Source of the DNA: Bradyrhizobium sp. SZCCT0148
Lineage (GTDB): Bacteria; Pseudomonadota; Alphaproteobacteria; Rhizobiales; Xanthobacteraceae
NCBI RefSeq assembly: GCF_018129985.1
Contig: NZ_JAFCKT010000001.1
Coordinates: 1 to 64,000 of the forward strand
Length of the DNA stretch: 64,000 nt
Direction of reading: 5' to 3'
Shown: in pieces, positions 1-7,091 of the stretch
Layout: each line of letters starts with the position of its first letter
Numbering within the stretch: the first letter of the stretch is position 1
Program-made: the position numbers and the translations under genes
The notes under the pieces: model-generated
Seen by the model: only the letters and a program-made list of their open reading frames with translations
The model's database searches: none
What the model was told of the DNA's origin: nothing

Positions 1-490
1 CGTACGGCAAAACCGTGTGGTCCTGGCCGTCGTTGCCACGGTCAAGCCGTTCGAAGATGTGCGCGAGCCCAACCGGGCAGACGGCATCGTCAATTCGAAC
101 GGCGAGGGAGGCCAGAAGGAATGGTCGGCTCCCGGGAGATCACGGCATAAGCCGTCCAGCCACTGCGCAGGGAAGGCCGAGTGATCGGCGACACCTGTAT
201 GCTGCTGTGCGGTTCTTCCTGCGTGTGCATTTCGCGCAGCGGACCGCGGGTGCCAGCCGGCACCCGGCCTTCCCTGCGCCCTCTTGGATTTGGAGGGTGG
301 AGTGACGAAGCAAAGCTCGGGCGAAACGCGCCGCGAGAACGAGAAGGCGTGTTTGCAGCCACACACTCAGTGTGATCGCCCGGCCAGTGCGCAACTGCGC
401 ACAAGGACCGGGATCCAGTCCTCCGAGACGGTTGTGGTTCAACCGAGAGGTCGCGGCGTCCTGGCTTCTCCGCCTTCGCGGGGAATGACA
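1..490. repeat. Repeat-rich intergenic DNA, no gene supported
   Basis: I see no credible gene here. Several overlapping short frames are open on both strands, none has a plausible start or domain, and their arginine/serine/proline-rich translations look like read-through of GC-rich repeats. Translations of this type recur, from memory, between genes in Bradyrhizobium genomes. The segment ending near 490 finishes in a motif resembling the end of the palindromic repeats found elsewhere in the window (gcggggaatgaca). The first 180 bases could hide the tail of a gene cut by the window edge, but nothing supports it. Confidence 0.5.
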
Positions 491-496
491 TTGAGG

Positions 497-889
497 CTAA
501 TTCAACACCCGCTTGTTATCGGGGCTATCCAGCGAAAACGCCGGTACGTCGATCTCGAAGCGCTCGCCGCTTTCGCTGACCATCTGGTAGCGGCCGGTCA
601 TGAAGCCGGAGGCGGTCGAGAGCGGGACGCCCGAGGTGTATTCGAAGCGCTCGCCGGGCGCGAGCGTCGGCTGCTCGCCGACCACGCCTTCCCCCTTGAC
701 CTCTTGCTGGCGGCCGGAGGCGTCGGTGATGATCCAGTGCCGCGTCTTGAGCTGCACGGTCTCATCGCCCGAATTTGTGATGACGATGGTGTAGGACCAG
801 AAATAGCGGGAACGGTCGGCCGAGGACTGTTCCGGAACAAAGTTCGGCTCGACGGTTACTTCAATCTGGCGGGTCACGGCGCGGTACAT
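497..889 (-). CDS. apaG: ApaG protein (Co2+/Mg2+ efflux-associated)
   Basis: A 130-residue protein matching the whole ApaG family (usual length 125-130). The family has a fibronectin type III-like beta-sandwich, and its function is only loosely linked to divalent-cation efflux and dinucleotide polyphosphates. Visible family signatures are an N-terminal strand VTVEPNFVPEQS, the central segment YTIVITNSGDETVQLKTRHW, the GEGVVGEQPTLAPGE turn, and the C-terminal SGFMTGRYQM. I chose the ATG at 889 (MYRAVTR); upstream in-frame codons would add an arginine-rich extension absent from the family. It is divergent from opgC, with about 215 bp between the starts. Confidence 0.92.
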   Translation of the reverse strand: MYRAVTRQIEVTVEPNFVPEQSSADRSRYFWSYTIVITNSGDETVQLKTRHWIITDASGRQQEVKGEGVVGEQPTLAPGERFEYTSGVPLSTASGFMTGRYQMVSESGERFEIDVPAFSLDSPDNKRVLN

Positions 890-1104
890 GGCTGCTACCA
901 TACCGAAATCCCGCTCCGGAACCAAACCCCTGAGGCGGCTTTCGCGACATCGTCCCGCCAGAATTCGAAGGGTAGGACACCCCCGAGGGAAATACCTCCA
1001 CAGGAGTCGGGCCCTTCCTTGACCCGGTCGCTTTGCGAGACGACGACCGGACCGGTACACTCCTCGAGACGCGTCGCGATTTGCCGAAGGGTATTTGGCC
1101 CCCG

Positions 1105-2400
1105 ATGACCATTGCCGACCAAGTGACGGGATCGACGATCGCGGGAACCGCCAATCCTGCAGACGTCAAGCTTGCAGATAGCGCAGCCGTGGGCAGCAAG
1201 CCCGCGGGGGCGAAGCCGCGCGCGAGGGCGCCGGCCATCACGCTGCCCGCCATCGGCGAACGCGAGCTCCGGCTCGACCTGTTCCGCGGGCTGGCGCTCT
1301 GGCTGATCTTCATCGACCATCTGCCGCCGAGCCTGCTGACCTGGTTCACCATCCGCAATTACGGCTTCAGCGACGCCACCGAGATCTTCATCTTCATCTC
1401 CGGCTACACCGCCGCCTTCGTCTACGGCAGGGCGATGCTGGAGAGTGGCGTCGTCATCGCCACCGCGCGCATCCTGCGCCGGGTCTGGCAGATCTATGTC
1501 GCCCACGTCTTCCTGTTCACGATCTTCCTCGCCGAGATCTCCTACGTCGCGACCCGCTTCGAGAACCCGCTCTACACCGAAGAAATGGGGATCATGGATT
1601 TCCTCAAGCAGCCCGACGTCACCATCGTGCAGGCGCTGCTGCTGCGTTTCCGCCCCGTGAACATGGACGTGCTGCCACTCTACATCGTGCTGATGCTGGC
1701 GCTGCCGCTGATCCTGTGGTCGATGAAATGGCGACCCGACGTCACGCTCGGCCTCTCCGTCGTGCTCTACGCGGTGACCTGGGAATACGATCTCTATCTG
1801 TCGGCCTATCCGAACGGCTTCTGGGCGTTCAACCCCTTCGCCTGGCAATTGCTGTTCGTGTTCGGTGCCTGGTGTGCGCTCGGAGGTGCGCGCCGGATGT
1901 CGCGTATCCTGGCGTCCCCGGTGACGATGTGGATCGCGATCGCCTATCTCGTTGCGGCGTTCTACGTGACGCTGACCTGGTACGTGCCGCAGCTCTCCCA
2001 GTTCATGCCGAAGCGGATCGAGCAATGGATGTATCCGATCGACAAGACCGACCTCGACGTGTTGCGCTTCACGCATTTCCTGGCGCTGGCCGCGCTCACC
2101 GTGCGCTTCCTGCCCCGGGACTGGCCGGGCTTGAAATCGCGCTGGCTGCGCCCATTAATTCTATGTGGCCAGCATTCGCTGGAGATCTTCTGCCTTGGCG
2201 TCTTCCTGGCCTTCGCCGGCCATTTCATTCTCGCCGAAGTCTCCGGCGGGGCAGCCATGCATGCGCTGATTAGTCTCTCCGGGGTCCTGATCATGTGGGG
2301 CGTGGCCTGGGTCATTTCGTGGTACAAGCGCGTGGCTGACAAGAGCGGTGCGAAAACCAAGAACGCCGTCGGCAACGCCGATCTGGCGGGAGGGGGCTGA
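1105..2400 (+). CDS. opgC: OpgC-family acyltransferase, integral membrane protein
   Basis: About 431 residues from the ATG at 1105. A proline/alanine-rich cytoplasmic N-terminus of about 45 residues is followed by ELRLDLFRGLALWLIFIDH, the hallmark of OpgC/acyltransferase-3 proteins, where the histidine after the first membrane helix is thought to take part in acyl transfer. Roughly ten hydrophobic helices follow, and the C-terminus is lysine-rich. OpgC proteins add succinyl groups to osmoregulated periplasmic glucans in the inner membrane; the exact substrate here is inferred. The stop overlaps the start of the next gene by 1 nt, so it probably forms an operon with two SGNH hydrolases that could edit acyl groups in the periplasm. 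Confidence 0.85.
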   Translation: MTIADQVTGSTIAGTANPADVKLADSAAVGSKPAGAKPRARAPAITLPAIGERELRLDLFRGLALWLIFIDHLPPSLLTWFTIRNYGFSDATEIFIFISGYTAAFVYGRAMLESGVVIATARILRRVWQIYVAHVFLFTIFLAEISYVATRFENPLYTEEMGIMDFLKQPDVTIVQALLLRFRPVNMDVLPLYIVLMLALPLILWSMKWRPDVTLGLSVVLYAVTWEYDLYLSAYPNGFWAFNPFAWQLLFVFGAWCALGGARRMSRILASPVTMWIAIAYLVAAFYVTLTWYVPQLSQFMPKRIEQWMYPIDKTDLDVLRFTHFLALAALTVRFLPRDWPGLKSRWLRPLILCGQHSLEIFCLGVFLAFAGHFILAEVSGGAAMHALISLSGVLIMWGVAWVISWYKRVADKSGAKTKNAVGNADLAGGG

Positions 2401-3182
2401 TGAAGGCGAAGGTTCTCCTGAGCCTGGTCCTGCTATGCGGTAGCCTCGCCGCGCCTGTGGCGCGCGCGGGGGATGCTGCTGCGCCTGCCGCTCCGACCGC
2501 GCCCGCAGCGTGCGAGCTGCCGTCCTATCTCCTCAACAGCGAAAGCCAGCTTCCCAAGGTCGCCGAAGCCGTCAAGGCCGGTAAGCCGCTCGAGATCCTG
2601 GTCATCGGCAGCCGCTCGACCACGATTCCGGCGTCGGAGAGCAGCTCCTATCCGGCGCGCATGGAGGCGATCCTGAAGGAAAAACTGCCGCCATCAGAGG
2701 CGGTGCACGTCTCCGTAGAAATACAGAGCAAGAAAACGGCAGAGGAGGCCGCCTCGACCTTCGTTAAGCTGATGGAAGCAAAAACGCCTACTTTGGTGGT
2801 GTGGCAGACCGGGACCGTGGACGCCATCCGATCCATCGATCCCGACGAGTTTCGCAGCGCCGTCACCGACGGGGTTATTGCGCTGCAAAAGGCAGGGGCC
2901 GACGTCGTTCTGATGAATTTGCAATACAGCCCACGTACCGAGACGATGATCTCGGCCCAGCCCTTTCTCGATAATATGCGCGTCGTGGCGCAGGAGCATG
3001 ATATTCCGCTGTTCGACCGCTTTACGATCATGCGGCAGTGGAATGATCAGGGTCAGTTCGACCTGTTCAGCCCGTCCCGCGGGCCCGAGCTGGCGAAGCA
3101 AGTCCATGATTGCCTTGGCCGGGCGTTGGCACAGTTCGTGATCGACGCAGCCCATCTGGGCCCGGCCCAGCAGCAAAATTGA
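2400..3182 (+). CDS. Secreted SGNH/GDSL hydrolase-like protein, probably degenerate
   Basis: 260 residues with a signal peptide (basic start, hydrophobic core, cleavage near ARAGDA). The SGNH fold can be followed by alignment with its downstream neighbour: block I LVIGSRSTT holds the nucleophile-like serine. However, the block III Gly-x-Asn is GTVDA instead of GTNAV, and the C-terminal Asp-x-x-His of block V is missing (DLFSPSRGPE stands where the neighbour has DGLHMND). It is therefore probably a non-catalytic or altered paralogue. It starts on the last base of the opgC stop and is followed after 12 bp by the second SGNH gene. A role in glucan or lipid acyl editing with OpgC is inferred from context only. 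Confidence 0.7.
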   Translation: MKAKVLLSLVLLCGSLAAPVARAGDAAAPAAPTAPAACELPSYLLNSESQLPKVAEAVKAGKPLEILVIGSRSTTIPASESSSYPARMEAILKEKLPPSEAVHVSVEIQSKKTAEEAASTFVKLMEAKTPTLVVWQTGTVDAIRSIDPDEFRSAVTDGVIALQKAGADVVLMNLQYSPRTETMISAQPFLDNMRVVAQEHDIPLFDRFTIMRQWNDQGQFDLFSPSRGPELAKQVHDCLGRALAQFVIDAAHLGPAQQQN

Positions 3183-3194
3183 GGTCTAGCGTTA

Positions 3195-4181
3195 ATGAGT
3201 TCTCTCCGCCCTTTTTGCCTGACGGCATGGATGGCCGCGCCTGCAGCCGCAGTTCTGTTGTTGCTGGCACCGGCCGCGCAGGCGCAGACTCAGGCCGCGC
3301 AGGCTACGCCCGCACCGGCGCAGTCGTCTGATCCCACGTCCGCTTCACCCTCCCAGACGACCGTCGCCGCAAGGTCATCCGAGCAGCGCGGCGTCACCTC
3401 ACGCGCCATCGACAAGGTGAAAGAGGTCGCGAAGTCCGCCGCCGATATCTTCAACCGCGTGCCGTGTCTGCCGCCGAAGGGCGGCTCGAAGGCGATGGGC
3501 TCGCTGCCGCATGTCGCGGGCAAGCTCGTCGCGGGCCAGCCCGTCGTCATCGTCGCGTTCGGCTCGTCGTCGACTGCGGGCTTCGGCGCCAGTTCGCCGG
3601 AGTTCAACTATCCGAACCGTCTCGCCGCGCAGCTGCGCCGGCACTATCCGACCGCCGACATCACCGTCGTCAATGCCGGCGTCGGCGGCGAGGACGCGCC
3701 CGAGATGATGAAGCGCCTGCAGACGCAGGTGATCGACGTGCACCCGGATCTCGTGATCTGGCAGGTCGGCACCAACGCGGTGCTGCGCAATCTCGATCCC
3801 GGCGAAACCGCAAAACTGGTCGAGGACGGCATCAGCCGCATCCAGGCCGCGGGCGGCTCCGACATCGTGCTGGTCGATCCGCAATATTCGCCGGCGGTCA
3901 ACCAGCGCAAGGAGAGCGCCGGCAAGATGGTGAACCTGCTCGGCAAGGTCGCCGAGCTTCGTCACGTCGGCATCTTCCCGCGCTTCGAGGTGATGCGCGA
4001 CTGGCACGAGAACCAGGCGATCCCGGTCGAGAGCTTCGTCATCGCCGACGGACTGCACATGAACGACTGGGGCTATGCCTGCTTCGCCCAGCTGCTCGGC
4101 GACGACATCATCCGATCCGTCGGCCAGATCAAGCTTGGCGTGAACGTGCCGGGGGACGTGCGGACCTATCGGCCGATGTGA
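3195..4181 (+). CDS. Secreted SGNH/GDSL-type hydrolase
   Basis: 328 residues: a signal peptide (hydrophobic stretch to about residue 30, AQAQT), a proline/alanine/serine-rich linker to about residue 60, then a full SGNH domain. Catalytic blocks are visible: FGSSSTAGFG (block I serine), NAGVGGEDAP (block II glycine), WQVGTNAV (block III asparagine) and DGLHMNDWGY (block V Asp-x-x-His). Such enzymes remove or transfer acyl groups on glycans or lipids outside the cytoplasm. It is last in the opgC operon, so deacylation or transacylation of a periplasmic glucan is a reasonable inference. It is a paralogue of the gene before it, but has kept all the catalytic residues. Confidence 0.8.
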   Translation: MSSLRPFCLTAWMAAPAAAVLLLLAPAAQAQTQAAQATPAPAQSSDPTSASPSQTTVAARSSEQRGVTSRAIDKVKEVAKSAADIFNRVPCLPPKGGSKAMGSLPHVAGKLVAGQPVVIVAFGSSSTAGFGASSPEFNYPNRLAAQLRRHYPTADITVVNAGVGGEDAPEMMKRLQTQVIDVHPDLVIWQVGTNAVLRNLDPGETAKLVEDGISRIQAAGGSDIVLVDPQYSPAVNQRKESAGKMVNLLGKVAELRHVGIFPRFEVMRDWHENQAIPVESFVIADGLHMNDWGYACFAQLLGDDIIRSVGQIKLGVNVPGDVRTYRPM

Positions 4182-4199
4182 GACGTGCCGTAGTGCTGC

Positions 4200-4293
4200 C
4201 GTAGGGTGGGCAAAGGCGCGAAGCGCCGTGCCCACCATCGCTCAGTGATATGGAGGAAGACGACGTGGGCACGCTTCGCTTTGCCCACGCTGC
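4200..4293. repeat. Dispersed palindromic intergenic repeat (GTGGGC family)
   Basis: An imperfect inverted repeat between two convergent genes. The left arm, gtagggtgggcaaagg with its own internal hairpin (gcgcgaagcgc), is answered by gtgggcacgc and gctttgcccacgctgc. It can fold into a long hairpin and may act as a bidirectional terminator for the SGNH gene and metZ. The sequence is typical of a repeat family scattered between genes in Bradyrhizobium (from memory). Confidence 0.6.
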
Positions 4294-4306
4294 AAGACCT
4301 CGCCTC

Positions 4307-5494
4307 TCACGCCTTCTCCAGCGCCGCCGTCAGATCCTCGATCAGATCATCGGCATGCTCCAGCCCCGCCGAGAAGCGGATGAAACCTTCGCTGATGCCG
4401 AGCGCGGCGCGATCCTCCGGCTTCAGGCGCTGATGCGTCGTGGTCGCCGGATGGGTGACGAGGCTCTTGGCGTCGCCGAGATTGTTGGAGATCTTCGCCA
4501 GCTTCAATTCGTTGAGCACGCGGAACGCGGCCTGCTTGCCGCCCTTGACCTCGAAGCCGACCAGCGTCGAGCCGCCGCGCATCTGCTTCTTCACCAGCGC
4601 CGCCTGCGGATGATCGGCGCGGCCCGGAAAAACCAGCCGCGAGATCTTCGGATGGCTCGCCAGCACGTCGGCGATGCGCGCGGCGGTCTCGGTCTGCGCG
4701 CGCACGCGCACGCCCAGCGTCTCCAGGCCCTTGAGCAGCACCCAGGCGTTGAACGGCGAGATCGACGGGCCGGTCTGGCGCATGAAATTGTGGATGTGCT
4801 CGGCGATGAAGGCCTCGGACGACAAGATGATGCCGCCGAGGCAGCGGCCCTGGCCGTCGATATGCTTGGTCGCGGAATAGACCACGACGTCGGCACCGAG
4901 CGCGAGCGGGCTCTGCCAGATCGGCGTCGCGAACACGTTGTCGACGACGAGCCGCGCGCCGGCCTTGTGCGCGATCTCGGCAATCCCGGGGATGTCGAGC
5001 ACGTCGAGCGTCGGGTTGGTCGGGCTCTCCAGGAAGAATGTCTTGGTGTTGGGCTTCACCGCGCGCTGCCATTCGTCGAGATTGGCTCCGTCGACCAGCG
5101 TGGTCTCGATGCCGTAACGCGGCAGCAGGTCCTGCACGACGTAGAGGCACGAGCCGAACAGCGCGCGGGAGGCGACCAAATGATCGCCCGCCTTGAGCGG
5201 CGCCAGGATCGCGGTCGTCACCGCAGCCATGCCGGTCGCGGCCGAGCGGGCGGCTTCGGCGCCTTCGAGCTCGATCATGCGGCGCTCGAACATCGCAATC
5301 GTGGGATTGGAGTAGCGCGAATAGATGAAGCCCGGATCCTCGCCCTTGAACCGCGCCTCGCATTGCTCGGCGCTGTCGTAGACATAGCCCTGGGTCAGGA
5401 ACAGCGCCTCCGACGTCTCGCCATATTGCGAGCGCAAGGTGCCGGAATGGACCAGGCGGGTTTCGGGACGGTAGTTGGCGGTCGACTTCGACAT
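4307..5494 (-). CDS. metZ: O-succinylhomoserine sulfhydrylase
   Basis: 395 residues, a complete Cys/Met-metabolism PLP-dependent enzyme. It converts O-succinylhomoserine plus sulfide to homocysteine in methionine synthesis, in the cytoplasm. Family landmarks are YSRYSNPTI near the N-terminus, SATGMAA (PLP phosphate binding), ESPTNPTLDVLDI, DNVFATP, and SATKHIDGQG, whose lysine (about residue 210) forms the Schiff base; the C-terminal part has LVTHPATTTH. I chose the ATG at 5494 because GGAGG lies 5 nt before it; an in-frame ATG at 5509 has no such site. A SAM-II riboswitch and terminator precede it, so transcription should fall when S-adenosylmethionine is plentiful. Confidence 0.93.
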   Translation of the reverse strand: MSKSTANYRPETRLVHSGTLRSQYGETSEALFLTQGYVYDSAEQCEARFKGEDPGFIYSRYSNPTIAMFERRMIELEGAEAARSAATGMAAVTTAILAPLKAGDHLVASRALFGSCLYVVQDLLPRYGIETTLVDGANLDEWQRAVKPNTKTFFLESPTNPTLDVLDIPGIAEIAHKAGARLVVDNVFATPIWQSPLALGADVVVYSATKHIDGQGRCLGGIILSSEAFIAEHIHNFMRQTGPSISPFNAWVLLKGLETLGVRVRAQTETAARIADVLASHPKISRLVFPGRADHPQAALVKKQMRGGSTLVGFEVKGGKQAAFRVLNELKLAKISNNLGDAKSLVTHPATTTHQRLKPEDRAALGISEGFIRFSAGLEHADDLIEDLTAALEKA

Positions 5495-5534
5495 AGGTAC
5501 CTCCGACATGACCGCTTGACGCGAAAACGGTCAC

Positions 5535-5567
5535 AAAAAAACCGGCCTGGACATGTCCACGGGCCGG
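5535..5567 (-). terminator. Intrinsic terminator of the metZ leader (riboswitch expression platform)
   Basis: On the minus strand CCGGCC (5567-5562) pairs with GGCCGG (5547-5542), the loop contains the self-complementary GGACATGTCC, and seven T follow (5541-5535). The 5' arm is also the 3' arm of an alternative hairpin, GGCCGGG (5587-5581) with CCCGGCC (5568-5562). The two structures exclude each other, as expected for an antiterminator/terminator switch. Confidence 0.75.
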
Positions 5568-5589
5568 GATCTCAGAGGTCCCCGGCCTG

Positions 5590-5640
5590 TTTAGCGACTT
5601 ATTTAACGTGGCTGCAAGCCGGCCGGCTCAAATCACCACG
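5590..5640 (-). promoter_or_regulatory. SAM-II riboswitch aptamer
   Basis: Read on the minus strand, the leader starts CGTGGTGATTTGAGCCGG, continues GCTTGCAGCCACG, then TTAAATAAGTCGCTAAA. This is the conserved SAM-II core of alphaproteobacterial met genes: stem P1 is CGTGG (5640-5636) with CCACG (5611-5607), the loop carries GATTTGA, and the AAGTCGCTAAA tail forms the pseudoknot. It binds S-adenosylmethionine. It lies between the promoter and metZ, directly upstream of the terminator. Confidence 0.9.
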
Positions 5641-5652
5641 GGATAAGTGATG

Positions 5653-5681
5653 CTCATATTCCGCAATGCCCTTTCCGTCAA
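5653..5681 (-). promoter_or_regulatory. Sigma-70-type promoter of metZ
   Basis: Minus-strand TTGACG (5681-5676), a 17-bp spacer, then TATGAG (5658-5653). Transcription would start near 5646, just before the riboswitch, which fits the position of the aptamer. Confidence 0.55.
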
Positions 5682-5729
5682 GGCATCCATCGGATAGCCG
5701 TAAAAGACCTGTATTTCCGGCATGTCCGG

Positions 5730-6866
5730 ATGCATCTGACCCCCGACGAGGACTCCCGGTTGACGTTCACGGTCGCGCCCGACGCCAATGGTATCCTGCC
5801 CGACCGCATGATCGCGGCGATGGCGGCGGCAGGCCTCATTCTGCCCGCCTATGATTTCGTCGAGAGCCAGATCCAGCCGGCGAGCCTCGATCTGCGTCTC
5901 GGCGACATCGCCTATCGCGTCCGCGCCAGCTTCCTGCCCGGTCCCGGAGCCACCGTCGCCGAGCGCATCGACGAATTGAAGCTGCACGAATTCAGCCTCG
6001 CCGACGGCGCCGTGCTTGAAACCAACTGCGTCTACATCGTGCCGCTGCTGGAGAGCCTCGCGCTGCCGCCTGAGATCGTCGCGGCCGCGAACCCGAAGAG
6101 CTCCACCGGCCGGCTCGACGTCTTCACCCGCGTGATCGCCGACGGCACCCGCCGCTTCGACATGATCGGTGCCGGTTATCACGGCCCGCTCTATGCCGAG
6201 ATCAGTCCGAAGACGTTTCCGGTGCTGGTCAGCGAAGGCTCGCGCCTCAGCCAGGTGCGCTTCCGCACCGGCGACGCCATCCTCAATCCCGACGAACTCG
6301 ATGCGCTTCATGCCGCCGAGCGCCTCGTCGACATCGACGATGCCGATCTCTCGGGCGGCGTCGCCGTCTCCGTCGATCTCTCCGGCGAAAGGTCAAACGG
6401 CTTCGTCGGCTATCGCGCCAAGCGCCACACCGGCGTCGTCGACGTCGATCGCCGCGCCGGCTATTCCGTCGAGGACTTCTGGGAGCCGATCTCGGCCCGT
6501 CCGGACGGCAGCCTGATCCTCGATCCCGGCGAGTTCTACATCCTGGCGTCGAAGGAAGCCGTGCAGGTGCCGCCCGACTACGCCGCGGAGATGGTTCCGT
6601 TCGATCCGCTGGTCGGCGAATTTCGCGTGCACTATGCCGGATTCTTCGATCCCGGCTTTGGCTATGCCGGTGCCGGCGGGTTGGGATCGCGCGCCGTGCT
6701 GGAAGTGCGCTCGCGCGAAGTGCCGTTCATCCTCGAGCACGGCCAGATCGTCGGCCGCCTCGTCTACGAGAAGATGCTGGCCCGTCCCGACGCGATGTAC
6801 GGCCAGCGCATCGGCTCCAACTACCAGGCCCAGGGCCTCAAGCTCAGCAAGCATTTCAAGGTGTAG
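5730..6866 (+). CDS. dcd: 2'-deoxycytidine 5'-triphosphate deaminase, double-domain form
   Basis: 378 residues, about twice the length of the common ~190-residue Dcd, as in the long alphaproteobacterial form. It deaminates dCTP to dUTP, feeding dTMP synthesis in the cytoplasm. The first half contains PASLDLRLG and NPKSSTGRLD (from about residue 121), the dUTPase/Dcd nucleotide-binding motif. The second half repeats the fold with a diverged motif FDPLVGEFRVHY and FFDPGFGYAG (about residues 290-313). The start at 5730 gives the family-like N-terminus. Divergent from metZ. Its 3' end is notable: a Tn7-like transposon is inserted 13 bp after the stop codon, leaving the gene intact. Confidence 0.9.
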   Translation: MHLTPDEDSRLTFTVAPDANGILPDRMIAAMAAAGLILPAYDFVESQIQPASLDLRLGDIAYRVRASFLPGPGATVAERIDELKLHEFSLADGAVLETNCVYIVPLLESLALPPEIVAAANPKSSTGRLDVFTRVIADGTRRFDMIGAGYHGPLYAEISPKTFPVLVSEGSRLSQVRFRTGDAILNPDELDALHAAERLVDIDDADLSGGVAVSVDLSGERSNGFVGYRAKRHTGVVDVDRRAGYSVEDFWEPISARPDGSLILDPGEFYILASKEAVQVPPDYAAEMVPFDPLVGEFRVHYAGFFDPGFGYAGAGGLGSRAVLEVRSREVPFILEHGQIVGRLVYEKMLARPDAMYGQRIGSNYQAQGLKLSKHFKV

Positions 6867-6874
6867 AGCTAACC

Positions 6875-6879
6875 TCACC
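6875..6879. repeat. Left target-site duplication (TCACC)
   Basis: TCACC directly precedes the TGT terminus at 6880 and is found again directly after the ACA terminus at 16350. A 5-bp duplication is the footprint of Tn7/Mu-type DDE transposases. Confidence 0.9.
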
Positions 6880-6971
6880 TGTAAATGCTGGCATAGTTTG
6901 TCCGCAGGGAGCCCATGTTGATCCGCAAATCAGGGCAAAGCCAACCGCAAATGCGAGCATAGTCTATCCGC
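6880..6971 (+). repeat. Left transposon end with three TnsB-type binding repeats
   Basis: Three aligned copies lie in the same orientation: L1 6880-6905 (TGTAAATG..GGCATAG), L2 about 6923-6948 (CGCAAATCAGGGCAAAG) and L3 about 6946-6971 (GCAAATGCGAGCATAG). All share the pattern CGYAAATNNGGGCAWAG followed by YCCGC. L2 and L3 abut, while L1 is separated by 17 bp. This is the arrangement expected for transposase binding sites of a Tn7-like element. Confidence 0.85.
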
Positions 6972-6982
6972 TACGCGATGTC

Positions 6983-7023
6983 GGAGTCGAAAAAGGCCGG
7001 TAAACCGAGCCTTTTTCGACTCC
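6983..7023. terminator. Bidirectional terminator just inside the left end
   Basis: A perfect 15-bp inverted repeat: GGAGTCGAAAAAGGC (6983-6997) against GCCTTTTTCGACTCC (7009-7023), extended inside by CGG/CCG around a TAAA loop. The stem has A5 on one side and T5 on the other, so it can stop transcription from both directions. It would block read-through from dcd into the transposon and antisense transcription outward. Confidence 0.75.
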
Positions 7024-7031
7024 CCAAAGGT

Positions 7032-7086
7032 TTGACAAGCATTCGCCGAACACCCAAATGCGATCGCTACAAAACTTTTGAGGAAA
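7032..7086 (+). promoter_or_regulatory. Candidate promoter and ribosome binding site of the first cargo gene
   Basis: TTGACA at 7032-7037 is a consensus -35. The -10 is poor (CAAATG about 17 bp downstream). GAGGAAA (7080-7086) sits 5 nt before the GTG at 7092. Together with the terminator upstream, this favours translation starting at 7092. Confidence 0.4.
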
Positions 7087-7091
7087 CGACG

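Noticed and set aside
1..180. 3' end of a gene entering from the left window edge
   Set aside because: Three frames are open for 60 codons or less with no domain, and the sequence resembles intergenic repeat DNA.
895..2076. Long open frame on the minus strand opposite opgC
   Set aside because: Its translation is rich in Arg, His, Glu and Gly with no motif, and the plus strand encodes a clear membrane protein with proper landmarks. It is an artefact of high-GC codon use.
4250..5650. 466-codon open frame on the plus strand opposite metZ
   Set aside because: Arg/Gly/Asp-rich low-quality translation that also runs through the riboswitch; metZ on the minus strand is unambiguous.
6978..7091. N-terminal extension of the first Tn7-like cargo gene from the ATG at 6978
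   Set aside because: This segment is the terminator hairpin and candidate promoter, has no ribosome binding site, and starts 7 bp after the end repeats. The GTG at 7092 is better supported, though the longer form cannot be excluded.
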